In this document: positions 27,101 through 40,500 of the stretch, piece after piece
Numbering within the stretch: the stretch's first letter is position 1
Layout of the letters: every line of letters starts with the position of its first letter
From: Acanthopleura granulata
Lineage: Eukaryota > Mollusca > Polyplacophora > Chitonida > Chitonidae
Length of the DNA stretch: 64,000 nucleotides
Assembly (NCBI GenBank): GCA_016165875.1
Contig: JABBOT010000002.1
Span: 35,243,868-35,307,867 of the forward strand
Reading direction: 5' to 3'
Made by a program: the position numbers and the translations under genes
The notes under the pieces: generated by a model
The model's database searches: none
What the model saw: the letters and a program-made list of their open reading frames with translations, nothing else
What the model was told of the DNA's origin: nothing

Positions 27101-28252
27101 CAGATTACTTGTGAATACCATGAAGTCGAAGTATGATTGAGAATTTAGGCTTTCCAGGATGCATGTGTCGTATAAAGCTGAAAAACTCAAGGCCCAAACT
27201 ACACAAGATTTCTTTTTTCAAACTTCGAAAAGAATTTACTTGTGTATGGCCTGATTAGTACTTTGCAAACTTCTCGATCAGGATGGCTAGATACAAAGAC
27301 ATACTGGATTGTGCCATTCATAGTAGCTGTGAAAATCTGGCATTGGAAAATTTCATTACTTTGTTGTAGTACATTAATGTACATTGTACACTGTACATGT
27401 ATTACCCTTTCAGACTGAGTGTGAGCACTAAATCATCTGTTTATTCAATCTGTTAGTGGGATCGGTCATTATTTCAAAGAATGTGTACATGCCAGTATCT
27501 TTTCTTATAATGTATTAACTTATTATATACAAGTAACATGCTGGAGAAACAGTTCATCCAACTCCAAGTCTAAAGTTTTGACAGGCTAACATGAAGTGTT
27601 TTGCTCTTTGCAGGAAGGGACTGTGATGAACTATGACCCCTCCTCGGAGACTGTGTCCATAAAGCTTCTTTTAAATGAGGACGAGTCCACAGGTAGAGAA
27701 ACAGGTACATTGACGCGCAGTAATTTTCTGAAAACCTTACCATACTTGAAATTTGAAAAGACTCGTTTCAAACAACCACATGAAATTGGTTTTCTTAAAC
27801 CTAGCCCCGTATTCAGTGTAATTTTTACTTTTAATTATGGCATCTGTGTCTTGTTCATTTATTTCAGAAGTCTTTCCAAGAAAATTCGATGTACATATAG
27901 AGGATGAAGACGTGCATTTGACAAACGTTGAAGAAGTTACAAGTGAGGTAAGTATAATGTGTTTTGCATAAACCAATATTGTTGTAATCTTAAGTCCAAA
28001 TTGCTGTGGTGTGGGATACCTTTTTATAGTGTAAATCTCTTCTTGATTTCATTCTGATGATAGTTTTGATAGCCTGTATAAACAGCGTAAATGTACTGAT
28101 GAGATGTGTTCACACAATATGGTCTTCATTTCAATAAAAATATCTTTTTAATTGCATCCATGTTCATGAGTTTTCCCAAAACTTGATTTTTTTTTTTACT
28201 TTAGGTTTTACTTAAATGGAATTTACTGCTAGAACCAAGGCTTCTGCTGTGA
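24151..28252 (+). CDS. COIL: COIL, coilin, Cajal body scaffold protein, complete
   Basis: Seven exons: 24151-24389, 24761-25820, 26231-26356, 27034-27081, 27614-27692 (or 27704), 27868-27947 and 28205-28252, giving 559 residues (563 with the longer exon 5). Coilin organises Cajal bodies, sites of snRNP and snoRNP maturation in the nucleus. The N-terminal ubiquitin-like self-association domain is clear (VRIRLRFSSN, TISDLAEAIRVKF, ANFLLPPWESTELL, NGDVVRVQYED). The large second exon is low complexity, Lys/Glu/Ser-rich, with basic clusters at KREKKRKKKTK and KKHKRRRRKRKK. The C-terminal Tudor-like domain follows: YEDFPLLSGPPRSGDKIAYK, ILELTSDYCPEVSAYK, EGTVMNYDPSSETVSIKLL, FPRKFDVHIEDED and VLLKWNLLLEPRLLL, matching the coilin end. 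No RG-rich box is present. I chose MASSQK as start; an in-frame ATG at 24058 is possible but family-atypical. Confidence 0.93.
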
Positions 28253-28606
28253 TGGAGGTACAGTGCCCAAGTCGCATGGAAGGGTGACGTGAGGTACCCA
28301 GGAGTGGTTCAGACAAATTGTGTAACATTTAAGGGAGACAGGTTCTTCTGGATGGTTGTTCTTGACATAAACTTATGACTTGCGACGTGACAAATGGGTT
28401 TATCTGAAGTGTATAGCTTGCTGATCATAATCAGCTGAACACTTGCGCTATTTCAATGATGAATACAAATTATGGGATTTTAAACTGGTAACTGTTAAAG
28501 AAATTACAAGAACTGCACATGTCTATTTGCCTGCTTGATTAGCAGTCATTGTGTCGATGTAGGTTCCCAGTCAGCATTTGAACTTGGGCTGATAATTAGG
28601 AGTGCA

Positions 28607-28612
28607 AATAAA
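28607..28612 (+). promoter_or_regulatory. candidate COIL polyadenylation signal
   Basis: AATAAA about 355 bases after the COIL stop is the first canonical signal seen downstream. Confidence 0.5.
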
Positions 28613-28639
28613 GGTAATTATCAACCTGCAGTTACCCTT

Positions 28640-29090
28640 GAAACTTGAGTTGTTAGCCTTTCGTATGTTGTGATTTGGCTGAAGAGTTCAGCAGTACTGA
28701 AGGTGGCTATCGACCAAGTGTTTACCCTCAAACAGGAGCCCTCCATCCCCTCTGTGCTGTGGTTTGGCTGACGAATTTAGCATGAACAGAGTGTGTGTTG
28801 TGGTTTGCCTGAGGAATTCAGTAGCACTGAAGGTGGCTGTCGACCAGGTTTTAACCCGCAGATAGGAGACTTCTGTTCCTCTGTGCTGTGGTTTGGCTGA
28901 GGAATCCTGTACTGAGGTTGACTATCAACCATGTGATAACCCTCAGATAGCAGCCCTCCGTCCCTCTGTGATGTGATTTGGCTTAGGAATTCTGCAGGGA
29001 CAGAGGGAGTGCTGTGGTTTGACTGAGGAATTCGGCATTACTGGAGGTGGCTGTCAACTAGGCATTAACCCTCAGACAGGAGTGATTTAT
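28640..29090. repeat. degenerate tandem array, about 95-bp unit
   Basis: Four to five copies share TGTGCTGTGGTTTGGCTGAG, then GAATTC(A/G)GCA, a CTGAAGGTGGCTGTCGACCA block, and AACCCTCAGACAGGAG. Copies are diverged and of unequal length. The array lies just past the candidate COIL polyadenylation signal. Confidence 0.8.
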
Positions 29091-31479
29091 TGGAATACAG
29101 GTCAAGTCATCCAAGAGGCAACCCTAACAAGACAACCCATCCAAAACTTCGCATAAACTCGCAGTCGTGTGTCAGATCGTACAATGGTTAAAATCATACA
29201 ATTATGACCGTGATTTCCATCTAGATATAGGGATGTTCGGTAATTTTTTACCCTCGTCATCTTCACTGTATTGAATCTAATCTTTTTTTCTTTTATTTTG
29301 GAGTATTAGTCCCAAAGAAATAGCAGCTGGTACCAGTGATGTCCCTTTAGTAAGGTTATTGGGAAAACCGTAACCACCACCAGGAACGGATAGTGAAGCC
29401 CTTGGATTTAATTAAATTTCGCAACTCCTGTCTTCTCTTGCTTTACCTGAATACATCGTATGTCATTTAGTACAGTATATTAATAAAGAACAATTTGGTA
29501 GTACTGTTTGCTTGGTAAAATCACCAATAAATTGCTGAAATACTGTGTCAAAATGAAGCTTACGTTTTCCGGAGTTACACTATTTGTGTATTACTAATGA
29601 CCATCTTTCTTTCCTGGTGGGGTGTCAAATGTTGAAATGATTTGTGTAGGGAATAATTATAGCCCATGTAGACTTCAATTATAGTTCCTGAATAAATTAC
29701 AGGACTGGTAATAAATAAGAGCACAGAGTGGAATGAATGAAGACAATGTTATTGGTATTGGTCCTAAGAATATCTCTTACTGACAATGTCAGTGGCAAGT
29801 ACTTCTAACCAAGGAAGGAAACAATGTGGAAGCTTTAAGCCATATAGCGGCTTTGAGTTATGCATAATTGGGCATGAGCAGAACGCGTCACACTGTAGAC
29901 AAGCAAAAGCACGTGGCCATTCATGTCTATCTCCTAATATTACAGACTTCGACAACAGCCCAGTGTAGAGCTCAGTTCTAATTTTTCTTGTGTGTTTTTC
30001 TCAGAGTTTTTCACTTGAAACAGCCCTTGAGCCTACGCATAGTCTCAAATGTCACACAGACACTTAAAATGCACAAAATGGGCTGAAATGTGTGTGACTG
30101 CCTATGATTACAATGCCTTCAACACAGCCACAAGTGTCTGTTCATCTACCAGTGAAAGAAGTCCAGTCATGTGCAGTCGAAACAGCTATCTGGCTTATTC
30201 TCACACATGCCTGAGAAGTGAAATATATACTGGCTAAAGACTGTCTGAGGGGAAACTTAAGTGTATCCAACAGAAAACCTACAAGTGTCAATCATGGGGC
30301 TATGAGAGGAGTTTTAGGCTGGAGAGATGCACACTTCCCAACTTTTGAAGAGTGTTTTACGGATATATGAGCCTGTCCGTGATTGACCTTAAAAAATTTG
30401 ATGTTTGTATGTATTTGCAGATTCTGTTTACACGGTGCTAAGGTATCTATAAACTGTAGGCCTATCGGTTGTCAAAAATCAAAAGTCGTGTTGTGAGTGT
30501 GATGATGTTTTAGGATGTTTTTCAGTATCTGTGCCACTTGTGACATGCATCTATCTCAATAAATGGAATTTTACCAAAGATCTATGTATCTCGATGGCAA
30601 TCACGGTCATCATTACATTATTTTAGTCATTGTACGTTTTCACTCACGATTGTGCGAGTTGACTTGGGATTTTGGACAGGTTGTCTTGTATGGGTTGCCT
30701 ATTGGACGAATCGACCTGATACCATCTATCCCTCTGTTCTCCGTGCTGAAGTATATGAACTTTTGAAAGTGTCAAGTATCTGCTTTAAATAACAAATAAC
30801 TGTTAAACTCTTTCAGTATACATGTATATAACTTACATTATTAATGTCAGAATTGTTGTTAGTGCATAACTTCAACAACATTGCATAATTTTGTCTGAAA
30901 ATAAAAGTCCTAGCTTCAAGAATTTTAATACATTTACAAGTGAGATTTCCTTGCTCCCCTAGGATTATGTAAGATATTCCAAAGACATCCAGTTTCTGTT
31001 CTCTTTTTGGCACTTCACTCACCGGTCGTTTCACTTTGTCATGAACAGTACAATCTCTAATTTAACTTTTAGCATTATGGTAAGTAATTACATATTATAG
31101 TTAAAGTTTTATTTTTAGCTTTGATTTTACACGTAGGGGTTGTACAGCCTTTACTCAGTCTACAGAAGCTTTACTCTTGTCGTGAACATCAGCCTTTGAA
31201 CAAAAAAATTGCCAACTGAAATGAATAATTATTACTGAATGGGCATCAGAAATATTTCAGCTGACAGCTTCCACAACAGCAACTTCAGCTCTGGAATTTC
31301 GTCAGGATACCTGGTGAAGAGTGGTAGGTTTCTTAGAGCCCTGCAGAACTTCCTACGTCTTTAAACCAGGCTACTCTCATATCCTATTCACCTGCATTTT
31401 ACAGACACTCAGATGACCCAGAAGACCTGTGCTTGGCTATCCCACAGGGACTTGGAAGCATTAATTGTGTTGATACTAA

Positions 31480-31830
31480 AAACTCTGGCAGGATCCAAGC
31501 CTGCCCCTTACATAGGTGGACATACTAACCAGCCACACTGTACAGGCAAGACATTCTAATCACTCAGCTATATGGTACAGACAACAGACATTCTAACCAC
31601 TCGGCCACATTGTACACAAAATGGCTATTTTAAGCACTCAGTAAGAATACAGAGACAAACATCATTCTAACCACAAGGCCATATTTGCACAGACAATGGA
31701 CATTCTAATCACTAATACGTTGCACTTACATCTGACATTCTAACCACTCATCAACATTGCACTGATACCAAGCAGAACTAAATCTGGCATGGATCCAAGC
31801 CTGTCACTTACAATGTGTGGAGACACTCAG
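31480..31830. repeat. tandem repeats built on ACATTCTAACCACTC
   Basis: The core ACATTCTAA(C/T)CACTC recurs at about 31551, 31591, 31664, 31707 and 31736 with 35-70 bp spacing. The flank GGATCCAAGCCTG occurs at both ends (about 31491 and 31792), suggesting a local segmental duplication. Confidence 0.7.
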
Positions 31831-32389
31831 ACATAACCATGTGGTTGGAATAAGTCAAACACAAGGTGTTCATCAGCTTCAGTCAAGCTAACATATTAAT
31901 GTGTACATAGGCTTATGCTGTTTATTCCATCACAAACAAAAACTGTTGTATTCAAAAATTGCACATTTGAACAAAGCCAGTATATATATGTGAAAAATAA
32001 ATCAACTATAAAATAAATGTTAAAAGACAGTACATATATGTATGTAACACTTTCAATGCATTACAAGAAATCTACCTGTTATCAGATCACAGAAACAAAC
32101 CATCGACTGTAATATTAGACATCGGCACATTTTCTCCAGAACACACGTGTTCCTACCTGTGACTTGGTAATCAAAGCCTTTATCAATATCTCTAAACTAG
32201 TACCTAAATCTGAAAAAAATTATCAACAATTTGATATATGTCATACACAAATGTAAATGTAAATATAGCTGTCAGGGACAGCAATTCCAGGGATCGGCCT
32301 CAGATATACTTCTTGCACAAATAATACCAGTAACTGCAAAAGAATAAAAAAAAATGGAGAAAACTCATGAAAAATGAAAAGAAATTAAC

Positions 32390-33330
32390 GTGACTTGAAT
32401 CCTGGACTGTCAGAAATCATACACAATAGGTAAAGTCCTAGAGACGAGCACTGAGAAAAACAGAAGAAAAAGCATGACAAAAATACAAAGGAATCAACTG
32501 GATTTGAACCCTAGACTGTTAGAAATCATATACCATAGGTCTATTACTAGAAATCAGCATCGAGAAATTCCCCTTTGATATTCAGGTTATAGCCGGTAAG
32601 GAAACACAGGAAGATTTACTGTTGACAGGAGGCTTTGTCAATGTAGCCTAACACTGACTTAACCCAGGATAGGATTTCATGTCGTCTTACATGAAGCTTT
32701 CATTTCAAGTAAATGGGAGATGCTTCCTTTTTTGGTTTTTTTTTGGCAGTAAGTAGAAAAATACACATTTTTTCATTCCTTATGTTATTTTTCATTTCAA
32801 GTGACATCGTTTTAAACAAAACTGGGTGAACTAGAGAAAACTATGTTGCATTATTCAACCAACAACCAACAACCAACAGTCACACGAAATTCACCCAATC
32901 TAATTGCATGCACAGACTGTAATTAAAGTAACAAAAACAAAAAAGGAGAAAAGAGCATAAAAAAGGAAAAGGAATCAACTGGATTTGAACCTTTGAGTGC
33001 CAGGAATCATATACAATAGGTCTTGTAATAGTGACCACCATAGAGAAAACAACAACCATATACAATAGGTCCAGTACTAGAGATGAGCAAAGAGAATTCA
33101 CCTCTGATCTGCTCATAGCTGATAACAAACACAGAAAGGGAACAATGTTGGAAGGTTGGCCCTGGCAGCCGCTCAATTGGGTGATCTTCAGGCTTTCGAT
33201 GGATTGTTCGCTGCAGAGGATATCAAGACAACGCTTTCTCGGTGTACAATTGATTTGACCCACGACAGCATTTCATGTCGTCTTGCACAAACCTCCCATG
33301 TTAAGTAAATGAGACATTTTTGCACAGTTT
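32390..33330 (-). repeat. three related copies of a tRNA-like repeat segment
   Basis: AACTGGATTTGAACC followed within about 20 bp by AGAAATCATA and a CAATAGGT-type motif occurs at about 32392 (diverged), 32500 and 32978. On the minus strand this reads GGTTCAAATCCAGTT, a good Pol III B box. Two copies are followed by TTTCATGTCGTCTT (about 32672 and 33270), so a unit of roughly 500-600 bp may be duplicated. Confidence 0.6.
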
Positions 33331-34518
33331 TCTGGCACTAGCTTCAAAACTACTCCCGGCAGCCAAAACCTAAGCACATTTCTACACTGCTCATGTTAAC
33401 TTACATGTGAATCGACACCTTTACCATAACCGAGCTAATTGAGGCAAACTTGTGAAAACGTTGGTCATCTGAAATTATTTAAGGTGGCCTCCAGGGTTTG
33501 TTTGCATAAATAATTCCCCTAATTCTGTACATTCAGATGCATTTAGCCAATATTTCGCAACACCTGTAATTAAAGAAAACAAATAACGTGCAAGTCATTT
33601 TGGACAGTGACGGTACACTTTACATAAGTCTATATGCATAATATATAGTCTATATGAGTCGACATTTCAGGAATCTCACGAGATTACGTAAATCGAGGCA
33701 AGGCACGGGTTACTCTCACATACTAACATGGCAGAGGATGGGATTCTATGGTAGTCGTCAGTCAGCCTACCACCGGAACATGGTCAGGAGTTTCCGTGGC
33801 CTAAAAGTCTGAAGGCCGAGGAGATCCGAACGAGTCAGCAGTATCTACTAACATAAAATCACAACTTTAGCCACATCAGTTTGCGAGTCTCTCTTCAACC
33901 TGCACGAACTCGTGAAACTCATTAAATGCTGACTCGGCTTACTGTGGCAACGCTGGTTGAGGACACTGTCTGCCACGGAATAATACTAAACATGTTCTAC
34001 AACCGTATACAGACACTACTGCCTGTATATGTAGATATGTACATGTATATATTACTGCTAAGATTTCAACAAAACATGTTGTATTACACAGTTATTTACA
34101 CATAAATCAAACAGAACTGGTATGATTTGAGCTCAGTCTTCATAAAAGAAAAAACATTCATGGACACATTTAAAATATCACAGTAATAAGAGTTTTTCTA
34201 TGCACGTGTGTTTGCGGAAAGAGAAATGTTATACAAAAAGCAACAAAATATAAGGGTAAATCTATACCAGTTTTAAACTGCCTTAACTGTATAAAACATT
34301 TTTTATGTATGTACACAAAACTATTTGAACAATGAAAAAAACAAAACAATTCAGAGTATGTAAGTAAGATAGCTCATGATCTTCTATAAACCTTGACTCT
34401 CTTCTGTGATGTCCCAGTTTACAACATAACAAAAATATTCTCCAGGTTCATTCACACATTTTATCAATAACTTTCAGGAAAAGTCTCTGACAACACTGTG
34501 CGATCATCCACACTGTCA

Positions 34519-37500
34519 CTATAATCTGTTGTTCTCTTCTTCAACAGAACCATAGTCTTTGAAAGTAGATTTCACTGGCTGGGGTGTGGATTTCACATTG
34601 GGACGAATTAGAGTCTGTACAGTTTTACGAATCTTAACAGAGAGTCTGGAGTCTTCCACTTCCCTGGTAAGAGAGGGGTGAAAGTCAAAGTTTGCCACCT
34701 CCACATAAGGCTTTTTACGCAGCCTCATAATATAAGCTCCTGCAACCACAATAATGAGGACTGCTAGGAAAGCGAACACCACAGGCACTGTGATTGCTGG
34801 TACGTTGACAGACCCTGCAAATAACAAAATATAGCAAAAGATACAGTTAAGATGTTTTATAACAATAGACAAGTAAACAGAAATGGATTTTTATAACATG
34901 TAAATGACTACATAGAGGATATTCAACAAACAGCATAAATATTTGTTTGAGAGAGAGGTGGAAATGGTAAGAAACTTGACACTGGTGTTGAGTCCGTTCC
35001 TTTTTCCATGTTTTGCGAGAACAATATTTATAGTATTCAGATTTCACTCTGCACTTTTCAATTCATTATTCATATTTTGACATTTTGTGTACTTAAACAA
35101 GTTTGGCAATGTTTTCAATGACTTGTAAATGCATGACGCATGATGTCATGCATGACTTACCAGGATCATAAATATAAAGGTACCATTGCTTCTCCAGCTG
35201 ACTGACATCATTAATCAACAAGGCTGTGAACTTATATTTCCCTGGGGATGGAATGCTGAGGTTGACTAAATGCTGACACCGCTCCAGAAAGAGGGATGGA
35301 CTACAGGTAATATTAGCAGCACCTCCCTTTACGGGCGTCACCTTCCAGCATATGGAGGTGGGACCACTGTAACAAAGAAAATCTTTTCACTGTCTTGACC
35401 TATACAGCAGATGGTGGTCAAACTCACTATGGTATGTAATATGGAGGGCCTGTTTTAGTATAGTAAGAGAAAATATTATACATAAATTCACCACAACAAA
35501 GTGTGTAGATGTACGTGTCTAGAATATACGTTAATTTATCTACAGAGGAGAATGTGGGAGGATTGTTTAATTTCTCTAACCACAACAACACTATTGCTTA
35601 AGGCAATCATTGGTGTAGTGGTGTATACAGCTAAACAAAGGAGTCTATGGATACTCCAACAAGCAGTGGGTTTTGACAGACTGTCAGTACACCCAGGGTG
35701 TTCAACACGTATTAGATACAAGTGGAATAAAAATGTATAACACAGGTTTCACTGTAATTGCATTAAGGTGCAGGTCACTGCACTGATTAAAAGTGTCATG
35801 CAATACACATGTAAGTGAATCTTCATATCTTCCAAGCTACCAGTACATATAGGACAGACCATAAACACAATGTAATACAGTGTTTAAGCTCATGTTGGGT
35901 ATTAAGATACATGTAGTTTAAGTGACAAGTAGTTAAAATCAGCAAAAATCTGTAGTAAACATGCTGTTTGAGATATACACTTATATCAAAGCAACGGCAC
36001 AAACATGGCTATATAATACCACCTTAAAGTATTTCTCCCATTCTGAAAGGAAGTACTCGTGCTTGAGATAAACACATGTGCTAAAGCCAGAGTACAGACA
36101 TGGTTTTAACAAATGGAACGACTTCATGCCAAAATAGCACATTTCAAGTACCATACCCCTTTTCCTTATTTCTCAGTCCTGACATCAGTGAACCAATTCC
36201 CACGTGTATTACATATTTCATCTGCTTTTCCTCACTATACCCTACATGTTCCACAAATAAAGACACACAAGGTCGCAACAATATCATTTGGGCTTCAACT
36301 TGGGTGATGTACAGTCAGAATATCACTACAGCCAGGTCAAGCTAAATCTATCTAAAACTACCATTACAGTTCTACAGCAAATTCACTTTTTCATTGAAGA
36401 AAGGTTCATATCAGTTCCAAGGAACCAGCAATCTTTTTACAAAGGACTGTTTACAAAGCTGGTCAGCGTTTATCCACATACCTGCCCTGACAGGTGACAT
36501 TCAGATAGAAGCGATCATTGATAGGCACAGCCTCTCCTCCCTCTATATGGACGCTGCTCAGCGGATCTGTAGAATAGAACCAGGACAAGCATGTGTGAAA
36601 CACTGCCAATATTAATGATTGACAGCTGTGGATCTGAAAAACGTGTCACATTTTTTTGTTACTATGTAGTTTTGGAACAACATCCCTGTCAATATTACTT
36701 CTACCCTTGTAGCTGATTGTTCTCAGCACAGCCACTCTTTCTATATTTCACTGAAGCATCAGGAAAATGACTATTCATGACACTGTTCTTTAAGATTTAC
36801 TTTCCTGTAATGTTTTCCCTGATGGATACCGAAAAAATACCCAATGTTTGAGGTTGTATCCATTGCCTGTTCAGTAGCTTATTCACTGATTTACCATTAA
36901 GAAGCCTAGAATTTTCTCAGAATTGTGACAAATGAACATGTTCACATTTTTTCAGTCTAGACACATGAACTCTCAAAACATGAACATGTTTGCATGTTTT
37001 CAGGCTCAAAATATGAGCATATTCACATTTTTTCAGTCGAGACACATGAACTCTCAAAACATGAACACGTTCGCATGTTTTCAGGCTCAAAATATGAGCA
37101 TATTCACATGTTTTCAGTCTAGAAACATGAACATGTTCACATGCTTTCTGCTTAGATACCGGTTAACCTGTTTTCAGCATGCAAAGGCAGTACATACATG
37201 TCTACTCACCTTTAAGTATAACACGCTGAGAGAAGTTACCAGACTTGTTCGTATGTCTTGGCAGCATAAATACATCTGAAAGTATCTTAGCAGTGACAAT
37301 TACTGTCACTTGTTTTGGCCCTGGCAGGGAGAGGGACACATTCAGCTCTGGACTGTCTGAGACTCCTATTGGCTGACGGTTCATAAACCAATGATATGTG
37401 ATCTGTGGTGATGGGGGGCGGAATTTATCCCTTAGCTGTACTCTTAGTGTGACTGGATGGTCTGTGGACAAGATGTTTGGTTCTCTCTGGTACCTCAGTT

Positions 37501-40500
37501 TTTGCCGCACAGTCATGTTTCCGTTCAACCGACCTGTCAACAGATAAAACAAATATATACTTGAAAACATCTTGGTAACCATAAAAATAACAACCAATGT
37601 ATCCTGTAAATTTGAAAAGCATAACTGAAATAGCCAATGAGACACTGCTCAGACAACCAGTATTAGCGAAATGCCAATATTCATGTGTGACAAATGAAAC
37701 ACATTACTTCACAAGATCCAAACACAATGCCTTTCCACATGACATGAAAATGTATAATTGGTCTCATTCTGAAAGTATTACCTCGTCGACAGTAAGATGC
37801 AAAATATGTTATGGAAATACATCTTTACAGCATGAGAGTGAAATTAGGTTTGTAGGAACAGCAACAAAATACAACCTAACTAGTCTTTTGACGTTATGAG
37901 CCTATATAGGCTTTTTTTCAGTTAAGATTAACTATTGACCACAAACAATGTCACAAATTCAGTATATATAACTTTACTAATTTACATTAGATATATCCTC
38001 TTACATGGTGATTCTCACACTTTGTTACTATATGTACATGCCTTAACTATTTGTGTACAAGTTTGAAATATTATTTCAACAGATTGAGAAAATTTTAAAA
38101 AACAAAATTTGGGGGGGGGGGGGGAACGGGCACTTTCGCTCCTTGCTTTGGACACTTTGCACTTCAAACAAATCTGCTCTGTTAAGATTCTACAATATTT
38201 ATTTTCAATCAGTTCTTTGTTAAATAATGTAACTGTACAATAGGAGCACTGTGCTATTGTCAAAACATGATAAACAGGAAAGAGCAAAACACATCTGTAA
38301 ATACTTGGTGCAAAGTTCAGATGTTTGCCCAAGATTTTCATGTCAGTACAATTTTACATGATGCTTTATACTTTCAGAGTCTACATTTCCTGCCCCCAAA
38401 ACGCACTGCGCACATACACAATGCTGTTAACTGACACAGTTTTAGACCTGCTGGCTAATGTGTAAGCCATATGACAATGTCCTGTTTCTCACACACTGTC
38501 AGTTAATATGTAGGCCACATGTCAATGTCTTGTCTTGGGGGAACTTGTTAACAAATTCATGAATGGCACAGACTGTCACACATTCATTCTGCACTTGCCG
38601 TGCTTGTGCTTTTCTGTGTCACTAGAAATGTGCTAAACATCAAGCTTTATAAAACAGATTTATGGATGCACATGTTTATTTGAGAGATGCAGGCACCGAG
38701 AAACACGATTTACCTACAGTTACATGTATGGGGGCCCTGGGTGTGGGTAGAAATTATGCATCCACCAGACTTCATGACCTCGAGCTATCTTTGATTCATA
38801 TACAGCTGTATTTATATGAATTCCAATCCTGATAACAGAATATCACACAGCACACCATGTAAATTTGAGCGGGTAACGTATCACTGACATAAATATGTTA
38901 CCTGCCATTATTTCATAGTCTGATGGATAATAAAGATCAGTGTCAGCTCTGAACCTTCAGCTTTGTCACGAGACCAGCTTTTCTAGGGCAGACAACCCAG
39001 GCTACTAAAGAGCAAGTTTCTCGTATACCTGCTACTGAAGGCTTTAACACCATGCGACATATGTTTCAGGATGGGACACAACATTTAACACACGTATACA
39101 ACCCACATTACAATGCTACAGCTTTATTAATGTTAACTGTATGATGATGATGATATGCTGTTTCTTGAGTTGCATGTAGAAGTCCAGAAGATCTATACAA
39201 GACTTGTTCTTCCCAGAGAAAAAGTAAAAACTTTATCAAATACCATTTCCCCAATGCAATCAGGACATGTAGGCCTAATTATTTACCCCTTTCTTACACA
39301 GCACTGTCTATCAGTAAAGCATACAGATTTTATTTATTTATTTGATTGTTGTTTTACGCTATACTTAAACATGTTTCACAGTTGTATGATGGTGACCAGC
39401 ATCATGGTGTGAGGAAAACAAGCAGAGCCCGGTGGAAACCCACAGCAATCCACAGGCTGCTGGCAGGCCTTCTAATGCATGGCCAGCAAAGAAGCCAGCA
39501 TGTGCTGGACTTGAACTCACAGCGACCACAATAGGTTTTGGTCATTGTACTGCACTAGCGTGCTAACCCCCTCGGCCACGGAGCTTTATTCCCAGTAGCC
39601 AATCCTACACCTGAAAAATAAGGTCACAAACCGGCATGGACCAGCCTTCTAAGGAACCTAGTGAGGAGCTGTGGTATACTCCAAGCAATTCCAGTTTCCT
39701 CTACCCATACACCTGATTGCTGAACATGAAAAATTCCTGAATACTTGTGCAGTGTTAGGCACAAATGAAACTAACACAAATACTTATGACACACACACTT
39801 TGAATTTTAATTATACACCTTTTGACAAAATCACACTAAAAGTATAAAATGTACAGAAGATATCCATGAGGCTCAATCATGAAACAATACTTCTCAGGTG
39901 ACTTCTGGTCAGTGAAAATTTACGAATGGTATCCATGAGGTTCAATGAGGAATGAGTTACCAGTGACGTTGTTGTCAATGGAAACACCTTCAAAAGATAC
40001 CCAGGTGATTCAATAAAGAAGTTACCTGTGGGGTTGTTGTCAATGAAATTACCTACAACAGATATTCACAAGGCTCAATAAAGAAGGAGTTACCTGTGAG
40101 GTAGTAATCCATGGCTCTGACGGCCACTACGTGGTCATCCTTCGACACAGTCACCATCATGGAGTAGGTTCCTGCCCGGTGTTCGTCCTCACGATACACT
40201 CGGGTTATGGACGAGGTAAAGTCATCACATGTCACCTTGTCAGATTTCTCACGGTCATGCCAAACATATTCAAACTTGCTGGAATCCACAAGGTGACCTG
40301 TGTAGTCTCTCAGCCTTGCCCAGAATATAACAGATGAGTCCAGCACAGCAGGAGAAGAATTTGACAGCTCCAGTGTGAAGTTTTCTGAGATAAAATAATA
40401 CCATTTAACTAGACACAACACATAAAACAAACTGCTAACAACACTGATAAATTGAAGAGAGATACTATGCATGAAAATGAATAATGATGTATGATTAGAA

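Larger units (their letters stand above)
29091..34518. other. gene-poor, repeat-rich interval between COIL and the TMEM130-like gene
   Basis: No exon with family resemblance was found on either strand. Overlapping open frames on both strands at 29764-29968 have no recognisable relatives. Local repeats at 31500-31800 and 32390-33330 are listed separately. The last part presumably includes the 3' UTR of the TMEM130-like gene. Confidence 0.5.

Noticed and set aside
29764..29968. Overlapping open frames on both strands
   Set aside because: No recognisable domain, no start context and no neighbouring exons; probably chance.
36932..37279. 115-codon frame with 27-residue repeats rich in Met, Asn and Phe
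   Set aside because: By-product of the 81-bp intronic repeat; opposite to the gene and partly over an exon of it.
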